DNA from: Gemmatimonadota bacterium
Lineage (GTDB): Bacteria; Gemmatimonadota; Gemmatimonadetes; Longimicrobiales; Gaopeijiaceae
Assembly: GCA_027623325.1 (NCBI GenBank)
Contig: JAQBXY010000004.1
Coordinates: forward strand, 1-64,000
DNA length: 64,000 nt
Direction of reading: 5' to 3'
Shown here one piece after another: positions 17,755 through 27,362 of this stretch (position 1 is its first letter; each line of letters starts with the position of its first letter). The translations under genes and the position numbers were made by a program. Under the pieces are notes generated by a model. That model was not told where the DNA came from and searched no databases. It saw only the letters and a program-made list of their open reading frames with translations.

Positions 17755-19134
17755 ATGTGTCTTCAGCCGGCACCAGCTCCGCATCCGACGACCATCGGGT
17801 CGTTCATCGTTCTACTTCCCAAGACGCGTGGCCGAACCGGCTCGACCGAGCCGCTCTCCCTCACCGGTCCTTCTGTCGACATCGCCGAGCTCAAAAACAA
17901 GAACGTCGGAGAGCTGCACGATTTGTCTGAATCGCTGAACATCAGCCCGTACATTGGCCTCCGCAAGCCAGAGCTCATCCTGCGGATCGAGCAGAGTCTC
18001 CTCGAGGCGACCGAGACGCTTACCGCAGATGGCGTGCTCGAGATTCTGCCCGAAGGCTACGGATTCCTGCGGTCACAAGACTGGAACTACCTCTACGGCC
18101 CTGACGACATCTACGTAAGCCCGTCACAGATCAAACGGTTCAACCTGAGAACCGGCGATTCGGTGACGGGAGAGGTAAGGCCCCCCAAGGAGGGTGAACG
18201 CTACTTGGCACTATTGAAAGTCGACTCGGTGAACGAGCTCGATCCCGAAGAGGCAAAGCACCGCGGGGAGTTCGAGGATCTCAAACCGAAGTACCCCGAG
18301 ACTCGACTCAATCTGGAAGTCGAAGGCGAGGGGGGCACCCTCGCCATGCGAGTGGTCGATCTCATCGCCCCCATCGGCATGGGGCAACGCGGCCTGATCG
18401 TCTCTCCACCCAAGGCCGGGAAGACGACCATCCTGCAACAGATGGCGAATTCGATCGCGATCAACTCACCGGATGTCCACCTGATCGTCCTTCTCATCGA
18501 CGAGCGACCCGAAGAAGTGACGGACATGAGGGCCAAGGTTAAGGCCGAGGTGATCGCGTCGACGTTCGACGAGTCGACTGCACGCCACATACAGGTGGCG
18601 GAAATGGTCATGGAGAAGGCCAAGCGTCTGGTCGAACATGGGAAGGACGTCGTCATCCTCCTCGATTCCATCACGCGCCTGGCTCGGGCCTACAACTCGA
18701 ACATGCGACACTCGGGCAGAATCATGTCCGGCGGCGTGGATGCAAACGCTCTTCAGAAACCCAAACGCTTCTTCGGCGCCGCGAGAAATATCCAGGACGG
18801 CGGTTCGTTGACGATCGTCGCGACCGCGCTCATAGAAACCGGTAGTCGAATGGACGAAGTCATCTTCGAGGAGTTCAAAGGCACCGGAAACATGGAGTTG
18901 GTCCTCGATCGACAGATTGCGGAACGGCGCATCTTCCCGGCGATCGACCTCAACAAGTCCAGCACCAGGAAGGAGGAGCTTCTCCTGACAGACACCGAAC
19001 TCAATCGGGTCTTCCTCCTGCGCAATTTCCTGGCCGACATGCCCACGACGGAGGCGATCGAATTCCTGCTCGCTCGAATGGCCAAGACAGCCACGAACGC
19101 CGAGTTCCTCGACGCCATGACTCGAGGCGTCTGA
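17755..19134 (+). CDS. rho: transcription termination factor Rho
   Basis: Rho is the hexameric RNA-dependent ATPase that terminates transcription. The conserved N-terminal helix bundle begins [10 protein letters not shown] (residue 41), then the cold-shock RNA-binding domain (G-Y-G-F-L-R at 101-106) and the ATPase core with the P-loop S-P-P-K-A-G-K-T-T (217-225), Walker B ([10 protein letters not shown]) and the Q/R-loop region near G-G-V-D-A-N-A-L. The ATG at 17755 gives about 40 extra N-terminal residues compared with E. coli Rho; no better canonical start was found closer to the domain. Confidence 0.95.
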   Translation: MCLQPAPAPHPTTIGSFIVLLPKTRGRTGSTEPLSLTGPSVDIAELKNKNVGELHDLSESLNISPYIGLRKPELILRIEQSLLEATETLTADGVLEILPEGYGFLRSQDWNYLYGPDDIYVSPSQIKRFNLRTGDSVTGEVRPPKEGERYLALLKVDSVNELDPEEAKHRGEFEDLKPKYPETRLNLEVEGEGGTLAMRVVDLIAPIGMGQRGLIVSPPKAGKTTILQQMANSIAINSPDVHLIVLLIDERPEEVTDMRAKVKAEVIASTFDESTARHIQVAEMVMEKAKRLVEHGKDVVILLDSITRLARAYNSNMRHSGRIMSGGVDANALQKPKRFFGAARNIQDGGSLTIVATALIETGSRMDEVIFEEFKGTGNMELVLDRQIAERRIFPAIDLNKSSTRKEELLLTDTELNRVFLLRNFLADMPTTEAIEFLLARMAKTATNAEFLDAMTRGV

Positions 19135-19139
19135 ACTCG

Positions 19140-19682
19140 CTACTCGTCGAGCACGTCCCTGTAGCGCGGATTCACCACGAGTTCATCTCCATCGAAGACC
19201 TTCCGATCCCAAGGGAAGATCACGTTGGCATCCATGGTGAGAGCGGAGTAGTCGGGTCGATATCCACTCGACCGCGCGAAGCTGGTGGCCGTGCGCACCT
19301 CGGCCGGATGCACGTCTCTGACTGCGGCAAGGGCCAGGCGAAGCGTATCGCCCGACGTCGTGATCTCATCGACGATCAGAACACGCTTCCCCCGAACCTC
19401 CAGCGGCGCCTCCGAGAGAACCGCAGGCCGCTCACGAACGGTCGTGTCCCCCTGCCTGCGCGAGATGCGCATGGAATAGAAGTCGAGCCGAAGAATGGTC
19501 GCCACGACCGCAGCGGGGATGACCCCGGCGCGCGCGATCCCGACGATCACCTCAGGGTTGTAGTCGCGCGCCACCTTGAGGGCCAACGCCCGGCACAGTT
19601 CGCCGAACATCGCCCAATCGACTTCCAGATACTCCTGGTTCGTCGGGGCGTGGGAGTCGGTGAAAGAGAATGGCTCAGACAT
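19140..19682 (-). CDS. phosphoribosyltransferase family protein
   Basis: This type I PRTase has 180 residues. V-L-I-V-D-E-I-T-T-S-G-D-T-L (101-114) is the PRPP-binding signature and I-V-G-I-A-R-A-G (47-54) is the pyrophosphate loop. The overall pattern resembles xanthine/hypoxanthine-guanine PRTases of the Gpt/HPT-like type found in archaea and many bacteria, so purine salvage is plausible. The C-terminal motif F-P-W-D fits purine-type enzymes. Exact base specificity cannot be called. It is convergent with rho, leaving a five-base gap. Confidence 0.85.
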   Translation of the reverse strand: MSEPFSFTDSHAPTNQEYLEVDWAMFGELCRALALKVARDYNPEVIVGIARAGVIPAAVVATILRLDFYSMRISRRQGDTTVRERPAVLSEAPLEVRGKRVLIVDEITTSGDTLRLALAAVRDVHPAEVRTATSFARSSGYRPDYSALTMDANVIFPWDRKVFDGDELVVNPRYRDVLDE

Positions 19683-19782
19683 ACCCTGAACTTAGGGCAG
19701 GGCATCGCGTGACGACACCTCGGCGTGATGTGGCCCACCCTACGCCGTTGACGCACCCAGAGGCCGGCGCGACCCTAAATCC

Positions 19783-20244
19783 ATGACCGACTCCGTGTCC
19801 ACCCAGGCCGATCTCAAGCTCGAAGAGGCTTTAGCTGCCTCGGGCGCTCGAGACCCTCGCGAGTTCTACCGGGAGCGCCTGCGCGAGCTCAAGGACACCA
19901 ACCCTGCCGGGTACGGCGAGGCGGTCGCCTACTATCGGGAAACCCTGTTGCCGGCGGTCGCGGGTGGATCCCGAAAACCCCTCGCCGCGTGGACCGAGTA
20001 TGGTCGTGTGCTCGCGCAATCGCTCGCGCCGGGGAGAACCGTCTCGATCGACGAATCCGGACGTGCACATCCGTACGAGGGGAACAGCGCGGAGGGGCTC
20101 GTCCTGCATCTGCCGGACGACCAAGGAAGACGGGCGCTTCTCGTCGGTCTCCCACCGGGGCTCACCGACGCACAGCGAGCTACCTACGACGTTCTGGTTT
20201 CAGGAAAACAGCGCACGCGGGATGGAGCCGGACTCGGCTCGTAG
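19783..20244 (+). CDS. hypothetical protein, 153 residues
   Basis: No known domain is recognised. The first 60 residues are helical and charged, with the repeating pattern F-Y-R-E-R-L-R-E-L-K followed by A-Y-Y-R-E-T-L-L-P. The second half is beta-rich (V-S-I-D-E-S-G-R, G-L-V-L-H-L-P). There is no signal peptide. Its codon pattern looks like that of the neighbours, and it is divergent from the phosphoribosyltransferase gene 100 bases away. The ATG at 19783 lacks an obvious Shine-Dalgarno sequence. Confidence 0.6.
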   Translation: MTDSVSTQADLKLEEALAASGARDPREFYRERLRELKDTNPAGYGEAVAYYRETLLPAVAGGSRKPLAAWTEYGRVLAQSLAPGRTVSIDESGRAHPYEGNSAEGLVLHLPDDQGRRALLVGLPPGLTDAQRATYDVLVSGKQRTRDGAGLGS

Positions 20245-20263
20245 CGGCTGTTAGCACGGGCTG

Positions 20264-22036
20264 CTAGTCCTCTACCAGATAGGCCACGCCCCACGCCCCG
20301 ATTCCGAGATGGGTCGAAATAACCGGGGTCGCGGGTGCCGACAGAATCTCGACCTTGTCCCCATACGCGGACCTCAGCTGGGCCGAAATCGGCTCTACGA
20401 TCTCGGGCAGCCCAACGTGGACGACACCAAACCGCACCTTTCGAGTGCCGGCGGGGACCTGTCGTCGCAGAATCCGGAGGAGCGCCGCGCGGGCTCGTTT
20501 CTCCCCGAACGCCTTGCCGAAAGCCGCCACGCGGCCCTCGGTCGTCAGCCCGAGCACGGGCTTGAGTCCGAGCACACTCCCAACCAGCGCCTTGCCTTTT
20601 CCCACTCGACCGGAGGCGATCAGCCGATCGAAGGTCCGAACTGTGAACAGAATGCCGGAACGTGCTCGCACCCGGGCAAGCTCCTCGACGATGGCGTCGG
20701 GCTTCCAGCCGAGTTCCCCGAGTTCGGAAGCCTTGAGCACGAGCAGGCCCTGAAGCAGCGACGCCCCGAGCGAGTCAGCGAGGCGGATCGGGACCTTTTC
20801 GAAACGACCTGCTGCAACTTCCGCGGCGCCGAACGTGCCCGATAGAGTCGATGCGGTGAAGACACCTACGATCCCCTCACCCTCGTCGCCAGCGCGGTCG
20901 TAGGCCTCCAGAAAGGCACCCGGCGTCGGCTGGCTCGTGGTAGGGAGCGCATGGGCTGAGGCAAGCATCTCGTGGAACTGTTGGGCCGTGAGGTCGATGC
21001 CGTCCCGGTACGTCCGATCCCCGTCCACCAGGGCCATCGGCAGCACGTGGATCCCGTGGGCTCGAACGATTTCTTCGGAAAGATCGCACGCCGAATCCGT
21101 GACGACGGCGACGGGTCGCCTCGCCAGCTGAATGTGGGTCCCTCCCGATCGGCCGATCGTCTCGTGCTGCACCCTCATGTCCTCGGCCTTGTGCGTAACG
21201 AGATTCCCGAGTGATCGGAGGTAGTCGAACGCCCGTTCGGGTTCATCGGTATGCACGTGGATCTTGAGCACGTCGTCCGCCCGAATGACGATCAAGGAGT
21301 CTCCCAGCTCCCGCAGGACTTCCTGAACCTCCTTTTGCGTCGGCAGCGAATCTCCTCGCACGAGCGCCTCCGTGCAGAAGCGATACTGCTCCTCCTCGCT
21401 CGGATACTCGACGTTCGAAAGCACGGCTCCGCCCGACCCTTCTCCATCGGCAACGACTGCGATCGACATCCCTTCGACGAAGAGCAAGACGCCCTCGAGC
21501 ATGCTGACGAAGCCCTTGGCCCCCGCGTCGACGACCCCGGCGCTCTTGAGGACCGCGAGCAGCTCGGGCGTCCGGGCGAGCGAATCACGGGCCTGCTCGA
21601 CAACATGGGCCACGAGGGGGACGAAGTCGGTGGCGTCGGACCCCTTGGCCGCGCTGGCCGCGTCGCGCATGACGGTGAGGATGGTACCCTCGACCGGCTT
21701 TTCCAGCGACGAGTAGAGGCGTTCGACGCCGGCGCTGAGGGCAACACCGAATTCGGCCGTCGATATCCGCTCGCGCTCGGCCACGCTGTCGGAGAAGCCC
21801 AGCAGGAAGTGCGACAGCATCATGCCACAGTTCCCGCGAGCCCCGAGGACCGCCCCCTGGGCCGCGTGATGGGCAACGGCCGCTATCGACCGGTCATTGT
21901 TCGACCTGAGGTGGTCCGAAATCGCCCGTACCGTCAACGCTAGATTGGTCCCGGTATCTCCATCAGGTACCGGGAACACGTTGATCCGGTTGAGTTCCGC
22001 TCGTTGGAGCTGGGCATGATCGCAAGCGGCAATCAA
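20264..22036 (-). CDS. DAK2-DegV fusion (FakA-FakB-like fatty acid kinase)
   Basis: This 590-residue two-part protein joins a DAK2 kinase half to a DegV half. P-V-P-D-G-D-T-G (22-29) is the ATP/Mg-binding aspartate motif of DhaL/FakA, and G-A-R-G-N-C-G (65-71) the next conserved loop, with Cys where FakA usually has Ser. Residues about 200-300 match the FakA C-terminal domain. DegV begins near 308 (A-V-V-T-D-S-A-C-D-L) with P-T-T-S-Q-P-T-P at 365-372. FakA phosphorylates fatty acids held by FakB; here both would be on one chain. The TTG at 22036 is the first canonical start, but conserved-looking residues (Y-L-D-G-P-R-L-R-R) continue in frame upstream. Confidence 0.88.
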   Translation of the reverse strand: MIAACDHAQLQRAELNRINVFPVPDGDTGTNLALTVRAISDHLRSNNDRSIAAVAHHAAQGAVLGARGNCGMMLSHFLLGFSDSVAERERISTAEFGVALSAGVERLYSSLEKPVEGTILTVMRDAASAAKGSDATDFVPLVAHVVEQARDSLARTPELLAVLKSAGVVDAGAKGFVSMLEGVLLFVEGMSIAVVADGEGSGGAVLSNVEYPSEEEQYRFCTEALVRGDSLPTQKEVQEVLRELGDSLIVIRADDVLKIHVHTDEPERAFDYLRSLGNLVTHKAEDMRVQHETIGRSGGTHIQLARRPVAVVTDSACDLSEEIVRAHGIHVLPMALVDGDRTYRDGIDLTAQQFHEMLASAHALPTTSQPTPGAFLEAYDRAGDEGEGIVGVFTASTLSGTFGAAEVAAGRFEKVPIRLADSLGASLLQGLLVLKASELGELGWKPDAIVEELARVRARSGILFTVRTFDRLIASGRVGKGKALVGSVLGLKPVLGLTTEGRVAAFGKAFGEKRARAALLRILRRQVPAGTRKVRFGVVHVGLPEIVEPISAQLRSAYGDKVEILSAPATPVISTHLGIGAWGVAYLVED

Positions 22037-22275
22037 CGAGCGCCTGAGCCGAGGGCCATCCAGGTAGCCAATCTGCGTGGCGATGAGGGTACGTCTCCGC
22101 TGGTGGAAAGTTGGCCAGACGCTGCGCCCGCGCCTCGGTGAACGGACGGGAATCTACCCTCGCTCGTTGGCCAAGGCACGTGATACGAGGGTGTTGTACT
22201 CGGCCCGGACGCGTATCTTGTGGCCAACCTACGCCCGCTGAGGGTGTTGGCGAATAGCCTTCGAAACTCCATCCG

Positions 22276-23148
22276 GTGTGTAGCGTGCCCACAAAGCCAT
22301 TCTCGGGAAACTGGATGGTCGCGATCGCCGAAGCCGCAGAGGTGGCGGGTGCCCCCGACGTGGACGCGGCGACGGTGGTCCAAATGACGAAGGCCTGGGG
22401 CCTCGTCCGTGTCGCCGCCGGGCTGTCCATCGAGGATTTGACGCAGGGCATCGCGGAGCAAGCACACATTCCGATCGCGGACATCTCGGCCGCCGACCCG
22501 CATGCGGCCCTCTTGGTTCCCCCGGACGTCGCTCGGCGGCGAAACGTATTGGCGCTCCGATGCACCGATCGGACGATCACAGTCGCCACAGCGAACCCGC
22601 TCAGCCAGGACGCCAAACGCGAGATCGCCAACCTATCCAGTCGGCAGGTGGTGTTCGAGGTCGCCCCTCCGAACGACATCGCGACCGCGGTTCTGAGCAC
22701 CTATGGGCCCCCGACCGAGGCCGAGCAATCGGCCCGCGGAGGAAAGCGGCCTGAGACGGCTCAACCTGCCGGACCCCACGTCTTGGTCGTCGACGACGAG
22801 GCGGGACAACGCGCCCTGTTCCGGTCGGTGCTCGAGGAGGCCGGATTTCGCGTGTCGCTCGCCAAGGATGGCGGAGAAGCGATGGAACGACTGGCCGCTC
22901 AGCCACCCGTCGACCTCGTTACGCTTGACTATTGGATGGACAAGATGAACGGGCTTCGCGTGTTGCAGCAGATTCGTGCGCACAGCGGGCTGTCGACGCT
23001 TCCGGTCATCATGGTCACCGGCGCGGACGATCGACGTATTGAAATGAGTCTCTTCGAAGCAGGCGCAGACGATTTCATCGTGAAACCCGTCGACGCCCCA
23101 CTCTTCATCCTTCGCATCCAGGCCGTTCTGCGCCGGCGTCGGGTCTAA
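22276..23148 (+). CDS. response regulator with N-terminal MshEN/GspE-N-type domain
   Basis: The 290-residue product joins a GspE N-terminal (MshEN-like) domain at about 15-145 to a CheY-type receiver at 167-288. Receiver residues are complete: D173-D174-E175, phospho-acceptor D218 in T-L-D-Y-W-M, T248 and K270 in V-K-P. There is no output domain after the receiver. MshEN domains in type II secretion and pilus ATPases can bind c-di-GMP, so the fusion may link phosphorylation and nucleotide signalling. No histidine kinase is adjacent. The GTG at 22276 was kept; GTG 22285 and ATG 22315 in the same frame are alternatives. Confidence 0.85.
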   Translation: MCSVPTKPFSGNWMVAIAEAAEVAGAPDVDAATVVQMTKAWGLVRVAAGLSIEDLTQGIAEQAHIPIADISAADPHAALLVPPDVARRRNVLALRCTDRTITVATANPLSQDAKREIANLSSRQVVFEVAPPNDIATAVLSTYGPPTEAEQSARGGKRPETAQPAGPHVLVVDDEAGQRALFRSVLEEAGFRVSLAKDGGEAMERLAAQPPVDLVTLDYWMDKMNGLRVLQQIRAHSGLSTLPVIMVTGADDRRIEMSLFEAGADDFIVKPVDAPLFILRIQAVLRRRRV

Positions 23149-23183
23149 CGACAGAAGTCGGCCGTTCCGGCCTCCCACAAGCC

Positions 23184-25352
23184 GTGTCCTCCGTCATGCC
23201 CATGCGTTCGCTGCTCTCCCGAATCGTGCCCGCGGTCGCCATGCTGTGGACGCCCACCATCTGCCTGGCGCAGAGCGCTCAAGCCGTCGCCCACCCCATC
23301 GAGGTGGCGCCGGTCATCGACGGGGTGATGGACGAAGCGTTCTGGGCGACGATTGATCCCATCTCGGACTTCCTGCAGCGTGAGCCGGTCGACGGCGCGA
23401 CACCGACCGAACGCACCGAGGTGAGGATCGCCTTCACCGCGGATGCCCTGTACTTCGGCATGACCATGTTCGATGCCGAGCCTGAACTGATTCTTGGCAA
23501 CATCCTCCAGCGGGGCGGCTGGATCGACAAAGACGACAACGTCCGGATCGCGCTCGACACCTACAACGACGGCCGCAACGGATACCTGTTCGAGATCGGC
23601 GCCTTGGGGACGCAGGACGATGCCCTGATATCAGATGAGGCCAACCTGGACTGGAATTGGGACGGTCTCTACACCACCGAGACTCGGATCACCGACGATG
23701 GATGGGTGCTCGAGGTCGAGATCCCCTTTACGACCCTACGATTCGATGACCCGACGGCGCCGGAGATGGGCATCGCGATCTTCCGTTCGATTCGCCGGAA
23801 GAACGAGCAGCTGTTTTGGCCCCACATCGGACAGGAATACCGACGGGACATCCTACACGTATCTCGCTATGCCCTCCTGACCGGGCTCCGTGACCTGCGG
23901 CAGGGGCGCCACATCGAGGTCAAGCCGCACGTGATCGCCGGCACCCGGAATACGCCGACCGATGGCACCGATTCCGAGATCGACGCGGGGATCGGAATCA
24001 AGGCCGCGATCTCCTCCAACGTCACAGTCGATCTCACATACAACACCGACTTTGCGCAGGTCGAAGCCGACAACGTCCAGATCAACCTGACGAGGTTCAG
24101 CCTTTTCTTTCCCGAGAAGCGTGAGTTCTTTCTCGAACGCGCAGGCCTCTTTCAGTTCGGTGCGGTGCGAGAGACCGAGGTCTTCTTCTCTCGGCGAGTC
24201 GGACTGGACGCCGACATCGTAGGTGGCAGTCGTGTCACCGGGCAGGTCGGTCCGATCTCGGTCGGGGCCATGAGTCTTCGGACAGGGGAGGGAGGCCCAG
24301 GCACGTCGCCCGTTCCAGCGGCCTGGAACTCGGTCGCGCGGTTCCGAGGGGCGATCATGCCGCGTACGTCGCTCGGCGGGATCGCGACGAGCAAGGAGAC
24401 GATCGATGGCCACAACCGGGTCGCGGGGGCCGATTTCGAAACGCGATTCTGGAGCAGCAGTTCCGTTCTCTTGTGGGCGGCGAAGGTCTTTGACTCCGAG
24501 TACGCCGACACGGATGGAAGCAACGTAGCCGGCCAGGCGGAGCTACTCCTGCAGAACAATTTCTATCTCGTCGAACTCACGAGGACTCAGATCGGGGAAG
24601 CATTCGATCCGGCGCTCGGTTTCGTCCCTCGGCCCGACCAACAACGGTGGGGTGGGCAGTTTGGCGTGCGGCCGCGCTTCGAGCAGAACCCGTGGGTGCG
24701 CCAACTCGCGTTGACTTTGGGTGCAAACCGAATCGAGGGGATGGACGACGAGAAGCAGTCTCATTTCCGTCGCCTGAGCACTCGGCTGGATCTCCAGTCC
24801 GGAGACAACACCACGGCCGACATCTCCGAACGCTTCGAGCGACTCGAGACAGCCGCATTCATCAACGGTCGAGCGATCGCCCCGGGGGACTACAAGTTCC
24901 GGACGGTATCGGTGGCCTTCGCGCCCAATCGGGCGCGGGCGCTGGGGGTGAACGTGAGCGCCTCCACCGGAGACTTCTGGTCGGGGTCACGGACTCAGCT
25001 CGCTGGCGGTTTCGTGTGGATCGCGAACAAGAACCTGACGGTCGACGTTGACCTCAATTGGAACGATGTGTCGCTTCCGGTGCCCGATGGCGACTTCTCT
25101 ACCACGCTGGTCAGCACCCGGCTGGAGGCTGCCGTGAGTCGGCAACTCTTCGCGTACGCACTGCTGCAGTGGGACGACGTCTCGAGTACTTTGCAGTCGA
25201 ATATCCGCGTCGACTGGATCCATACGCCGGGCAGCGACCTGTTCGTCGTGCTCGATACGGGATACCTGACCGGGGCCCTGTCCGACCCGCGAGACCCCCG
25301 ATGGCTGCGACGAACGGGAGTCGTCAAGCTCACGTACCTCAAGGCGTTCTAA
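23184..25352 (+). CDS. DUF5916 outer-membrane protein with CBM9-like N-terminal domain
   Basis: The 722-residue protein starts with a signal peptide ending C-L-A-Q. Residues about 40-220 form a CBM9-like carbohydrate-binding fold, with the pattern I-D-G-V-M-D-E-A-F-W and later W-V-L-E-V-E-I-P-F. From about 245 to the end is the DUF5916 region, rich in alternating strands and containing F-F-P-E-K-R-E-F-F-L-E, a strong family signature. It is predicted to be an outer-membrane barrel. The C terminus ends in Phe, as many barrel proteins do. Function and ligand are unknown; glycan binding is a guess from the CBM9 part. Confidence 0.88.
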   Translation: MSSVMPMRSLLSRIVPAVAMLWTPTICLAQSAQAVAHPIEVAPVIDGVMDEAFWATIDPISDFLQREPVDGATPTERTEVRIAFTADALYFGMTMFDAEPELILGNILQRGGWIDKDDNVRIALDTYNDGRNGYLFEIGALGTQDDALISDEANLDWNWDGLYTTETRITDDGWVLEVEIPFTTLRFDDPTAPEMGIAIFRSIRRKNEQLFWPHIGQEYRRDILHVSRYALLTGLRDLRQGRHIEVKPHVIAGTRNTPTDGTDSEIDAGIGIKAAISSNVTVDLTYNTDFAQVEADNVQINLTRFSLFFPEKREFFLERAGLFQFGAVRETEVFFSRRVGLDADIVGGSRVTGQVGPISVGAMSLRTGEGGPGTSPVPAAWNSVARFRGAIMPRTSLGGIATSKETIDGHNRVAGADFETRFWSSSSVLLWAAKVFDSEYADTDGSNVAGQAELLLQNNFYLVELTRTQIGEAFDPALGFVPRPDQQRWGGQFGVRPRFEQNPWVRQLALTLGANRIEGMDDEKQSHFRRLSTRLDLQSGDNTTADISERFERLETAAFINGRAIAPGDYKFRTVSVAFAPNRARALGVNVSASTGDFWSGSRTQLAGGFVWIANKNLTVDVDLNWNDVSLPVPDGDFSTTLVSTRLEAAVSRQLFAYALLQWDDVSSTLQSNIRVDWIHTPGSDLFVVLDTGYLTGALSDPRDPRWLRRTGVVKLTYLKAF

Positions 25353-25421
25353 CGGGGGACGAACCCGTGGCCCGGGGTCGGGTAGTTAACATCCGTTCTG
25401 CAGCTACACTCAACCGTACAC

Positions 25422-27341
25422 ATGCCTCAGTCAGACCACCCCTCAGGATTCAGCGCGTTCCTCGCCGAGATGCGGCGACGCCACGTCGTTCGATTCGCGT
25501 TCGGCTACGCGGCGGCCGCTTTCGTGGTCCTACAGCTGGCCGAGATCGTACTTCCCGCTTTCGGGATCGGCGACGGAGGACTGCGAACGCTCGTGGTCCT
25601 GACCGCCCTGGGCTTTCCGCCGGCTATGGTGCTGGCTTGGGTCTAGGACCTCACGACGGAGGGGATCAAACGGACCGACGAGGGCAATGACGCCGGCCCG
25701 ATCCTTGGCCGGGTTGCGTTGCTCGCCCTCTTGGTCGCGACGACCGGGGTAACCGGAGCGCTGGGTGTGTACCTCGCCGAGCAGGGGGTCTTCGATGCCG
25801 TGGAGGCAGACCCGGATCGACGCGCGACCCCCGTCCGCGCAATAGCGTACGTGCCGGGCCAAGCGATTCGTTCGGTCGCCGTTCTCCCGTTGGACGACTT
25901 TTCGCCGGACGGCAACCAGGCCTATTTCGCCGCGGGCATGCATGAGGAGTTGATCGCCAAACTCAGCATTCTCGACGGAATCCGAGTCGTCTCTCGCCGC
26001 AGCGTCATGCAGTACGCCCAGACCACCCTGAGCATGCCGGACATCGGACGAGAGCTCGATGTCGACGTGGTGGTGGAGGGGTCGGTTACCCGAACCGGCG
26101 ACCGCACCCGGGTCACGCTCCGCGTCGTTCACGCTCCCAGTGAATCCGATATCCAGACGCTCCAGTGGGACCGCGCAGAGGTCAGCGACGTGTTGGCCTT
26201 CCAGACGGAGGTCGCGCACGCGCTTGTTCACGAGATCGACGGCGCGCACGAAGAGACCGTGTTCACCCGCACCGCGGCGAACGTCATGCCGGCGGCTCAG
26301 GACGCATACTTCAAGGGCAAGTACGAATACGAACGAGGGACACCCGACGGTTATCGAAGCGCCTTCGACTACTTCGAAGAGGCCCTCGTCGAGGACCCGG
26401 ACTTCGCCCCGGCCATGGCAGGGATGGCGGGCGCTCGCTTCCTGATTGGGCTGGAAGATCCCGAGGATTCGGGACATGAGTTCTCGCAGGCACACGAGGA
26501 AGCCGTCGCCGCCCTCGATCTCGATTCGACCTCCGTCGAGGCGATGGAGGTCCTGGCGTTCATTGAACGAAGTATGCCTCACGTCATGGGTACGGAACCC
26601 GAGATCCCTGGACCCTTGGGGGCTCCGAAGACGATGAGAGTGGTCTCGATTCCTGGCGGTTCGGACTCCATCATGATCGACGTCGCGGCCTTTGACACGA
26701 CATGGGTATCAGCGGTGACCGCACTCGGTGAACGCATTGAAGAGCAGGTTCGCCGACGGAGGATTTCCCCAGAGCGAGACGGGGACCCGAGGGGAGCGCT
26801 GGAGGTTCGTCAGCTCATGAGCACGGGCCGATACGCGGAGGCCGCGACTGTACTGGACGAGATCGTTAGCGGCTCTCCGGGAACGTCTGCTGCGTGGGAG
26901 ATGCTCGTTCGCGCAAACGTATCGGCAGGGGACGAAAGGGAGGCGGTGGCGGCGGTCAGGCGTTGGCACGAGTCAGCGGCTCCGGGTGCTCCCAATGAGG
27001 TCGAACTGTCACAACTGACCAGCGCTGTCGCGCGTGACGGAGCGGAGGGCTATTGGGCCTGGACGCTCGACCGTCTGACCGCGGCCGATGCGGCGGGCCG
27101 CGCGGTACCCCGAGCGGATTTGGCGGCCGCGCACGCGGCGCTCGGCCACCGTGACGAAGCGTTCGGATACCTCTTTCAGGCCCTGGAGGCGGGAGAGCCC
27201 GGCGTGCTGAGCATTCGGTCGGACCCGGTGTGGGACGACCTGCGCAACGACGACCGATTCCGGGAAGCCGGACGTCAGGCCCAGATGATGCGCTTCTCGC
27301 CCATCAGACGTGCCCCCGGTGCCCGGCCCCCGCGCGGCTAG
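25422..27341 (+). pseudogene. FlgO/TolB-N-type TPR membrane protein interrupted by one in-frame amber codon
   Basis: A single reading frame runs from the ATG at 25422 to 27341 except for TAG at 25644-25646. The first part (74 residues) has two membrane helices of the type placed before FlgO-like domains in adenylate-cyclase-related proteins. After the stop the frame continues D-L-T-T-E-G-I-K-R-T, which normally follows A-W-(F/Y) in this family. Then come a third helix, a FlgO-like domain (S-V-A-V-L-P-L-D-D-F, later V-D-V-V-V-E-G-S-V) and a TPR-like C-terminal region. A TTG at 25719 could restart translation without the N-terminal helices. The cause may be mutation, sequencing error or read-through. 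Confidence 0.75.
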
Positions 27342-27362
27342 GGTGGTGCAGCGGTACCCCGC

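Noticed and set aside
19740-19782. Promoter TTGACG with TAAAT before the 153-residue protein gene
   Set aside because: The spacing is about 21 bases, too long for a usual sigma70 promoter.
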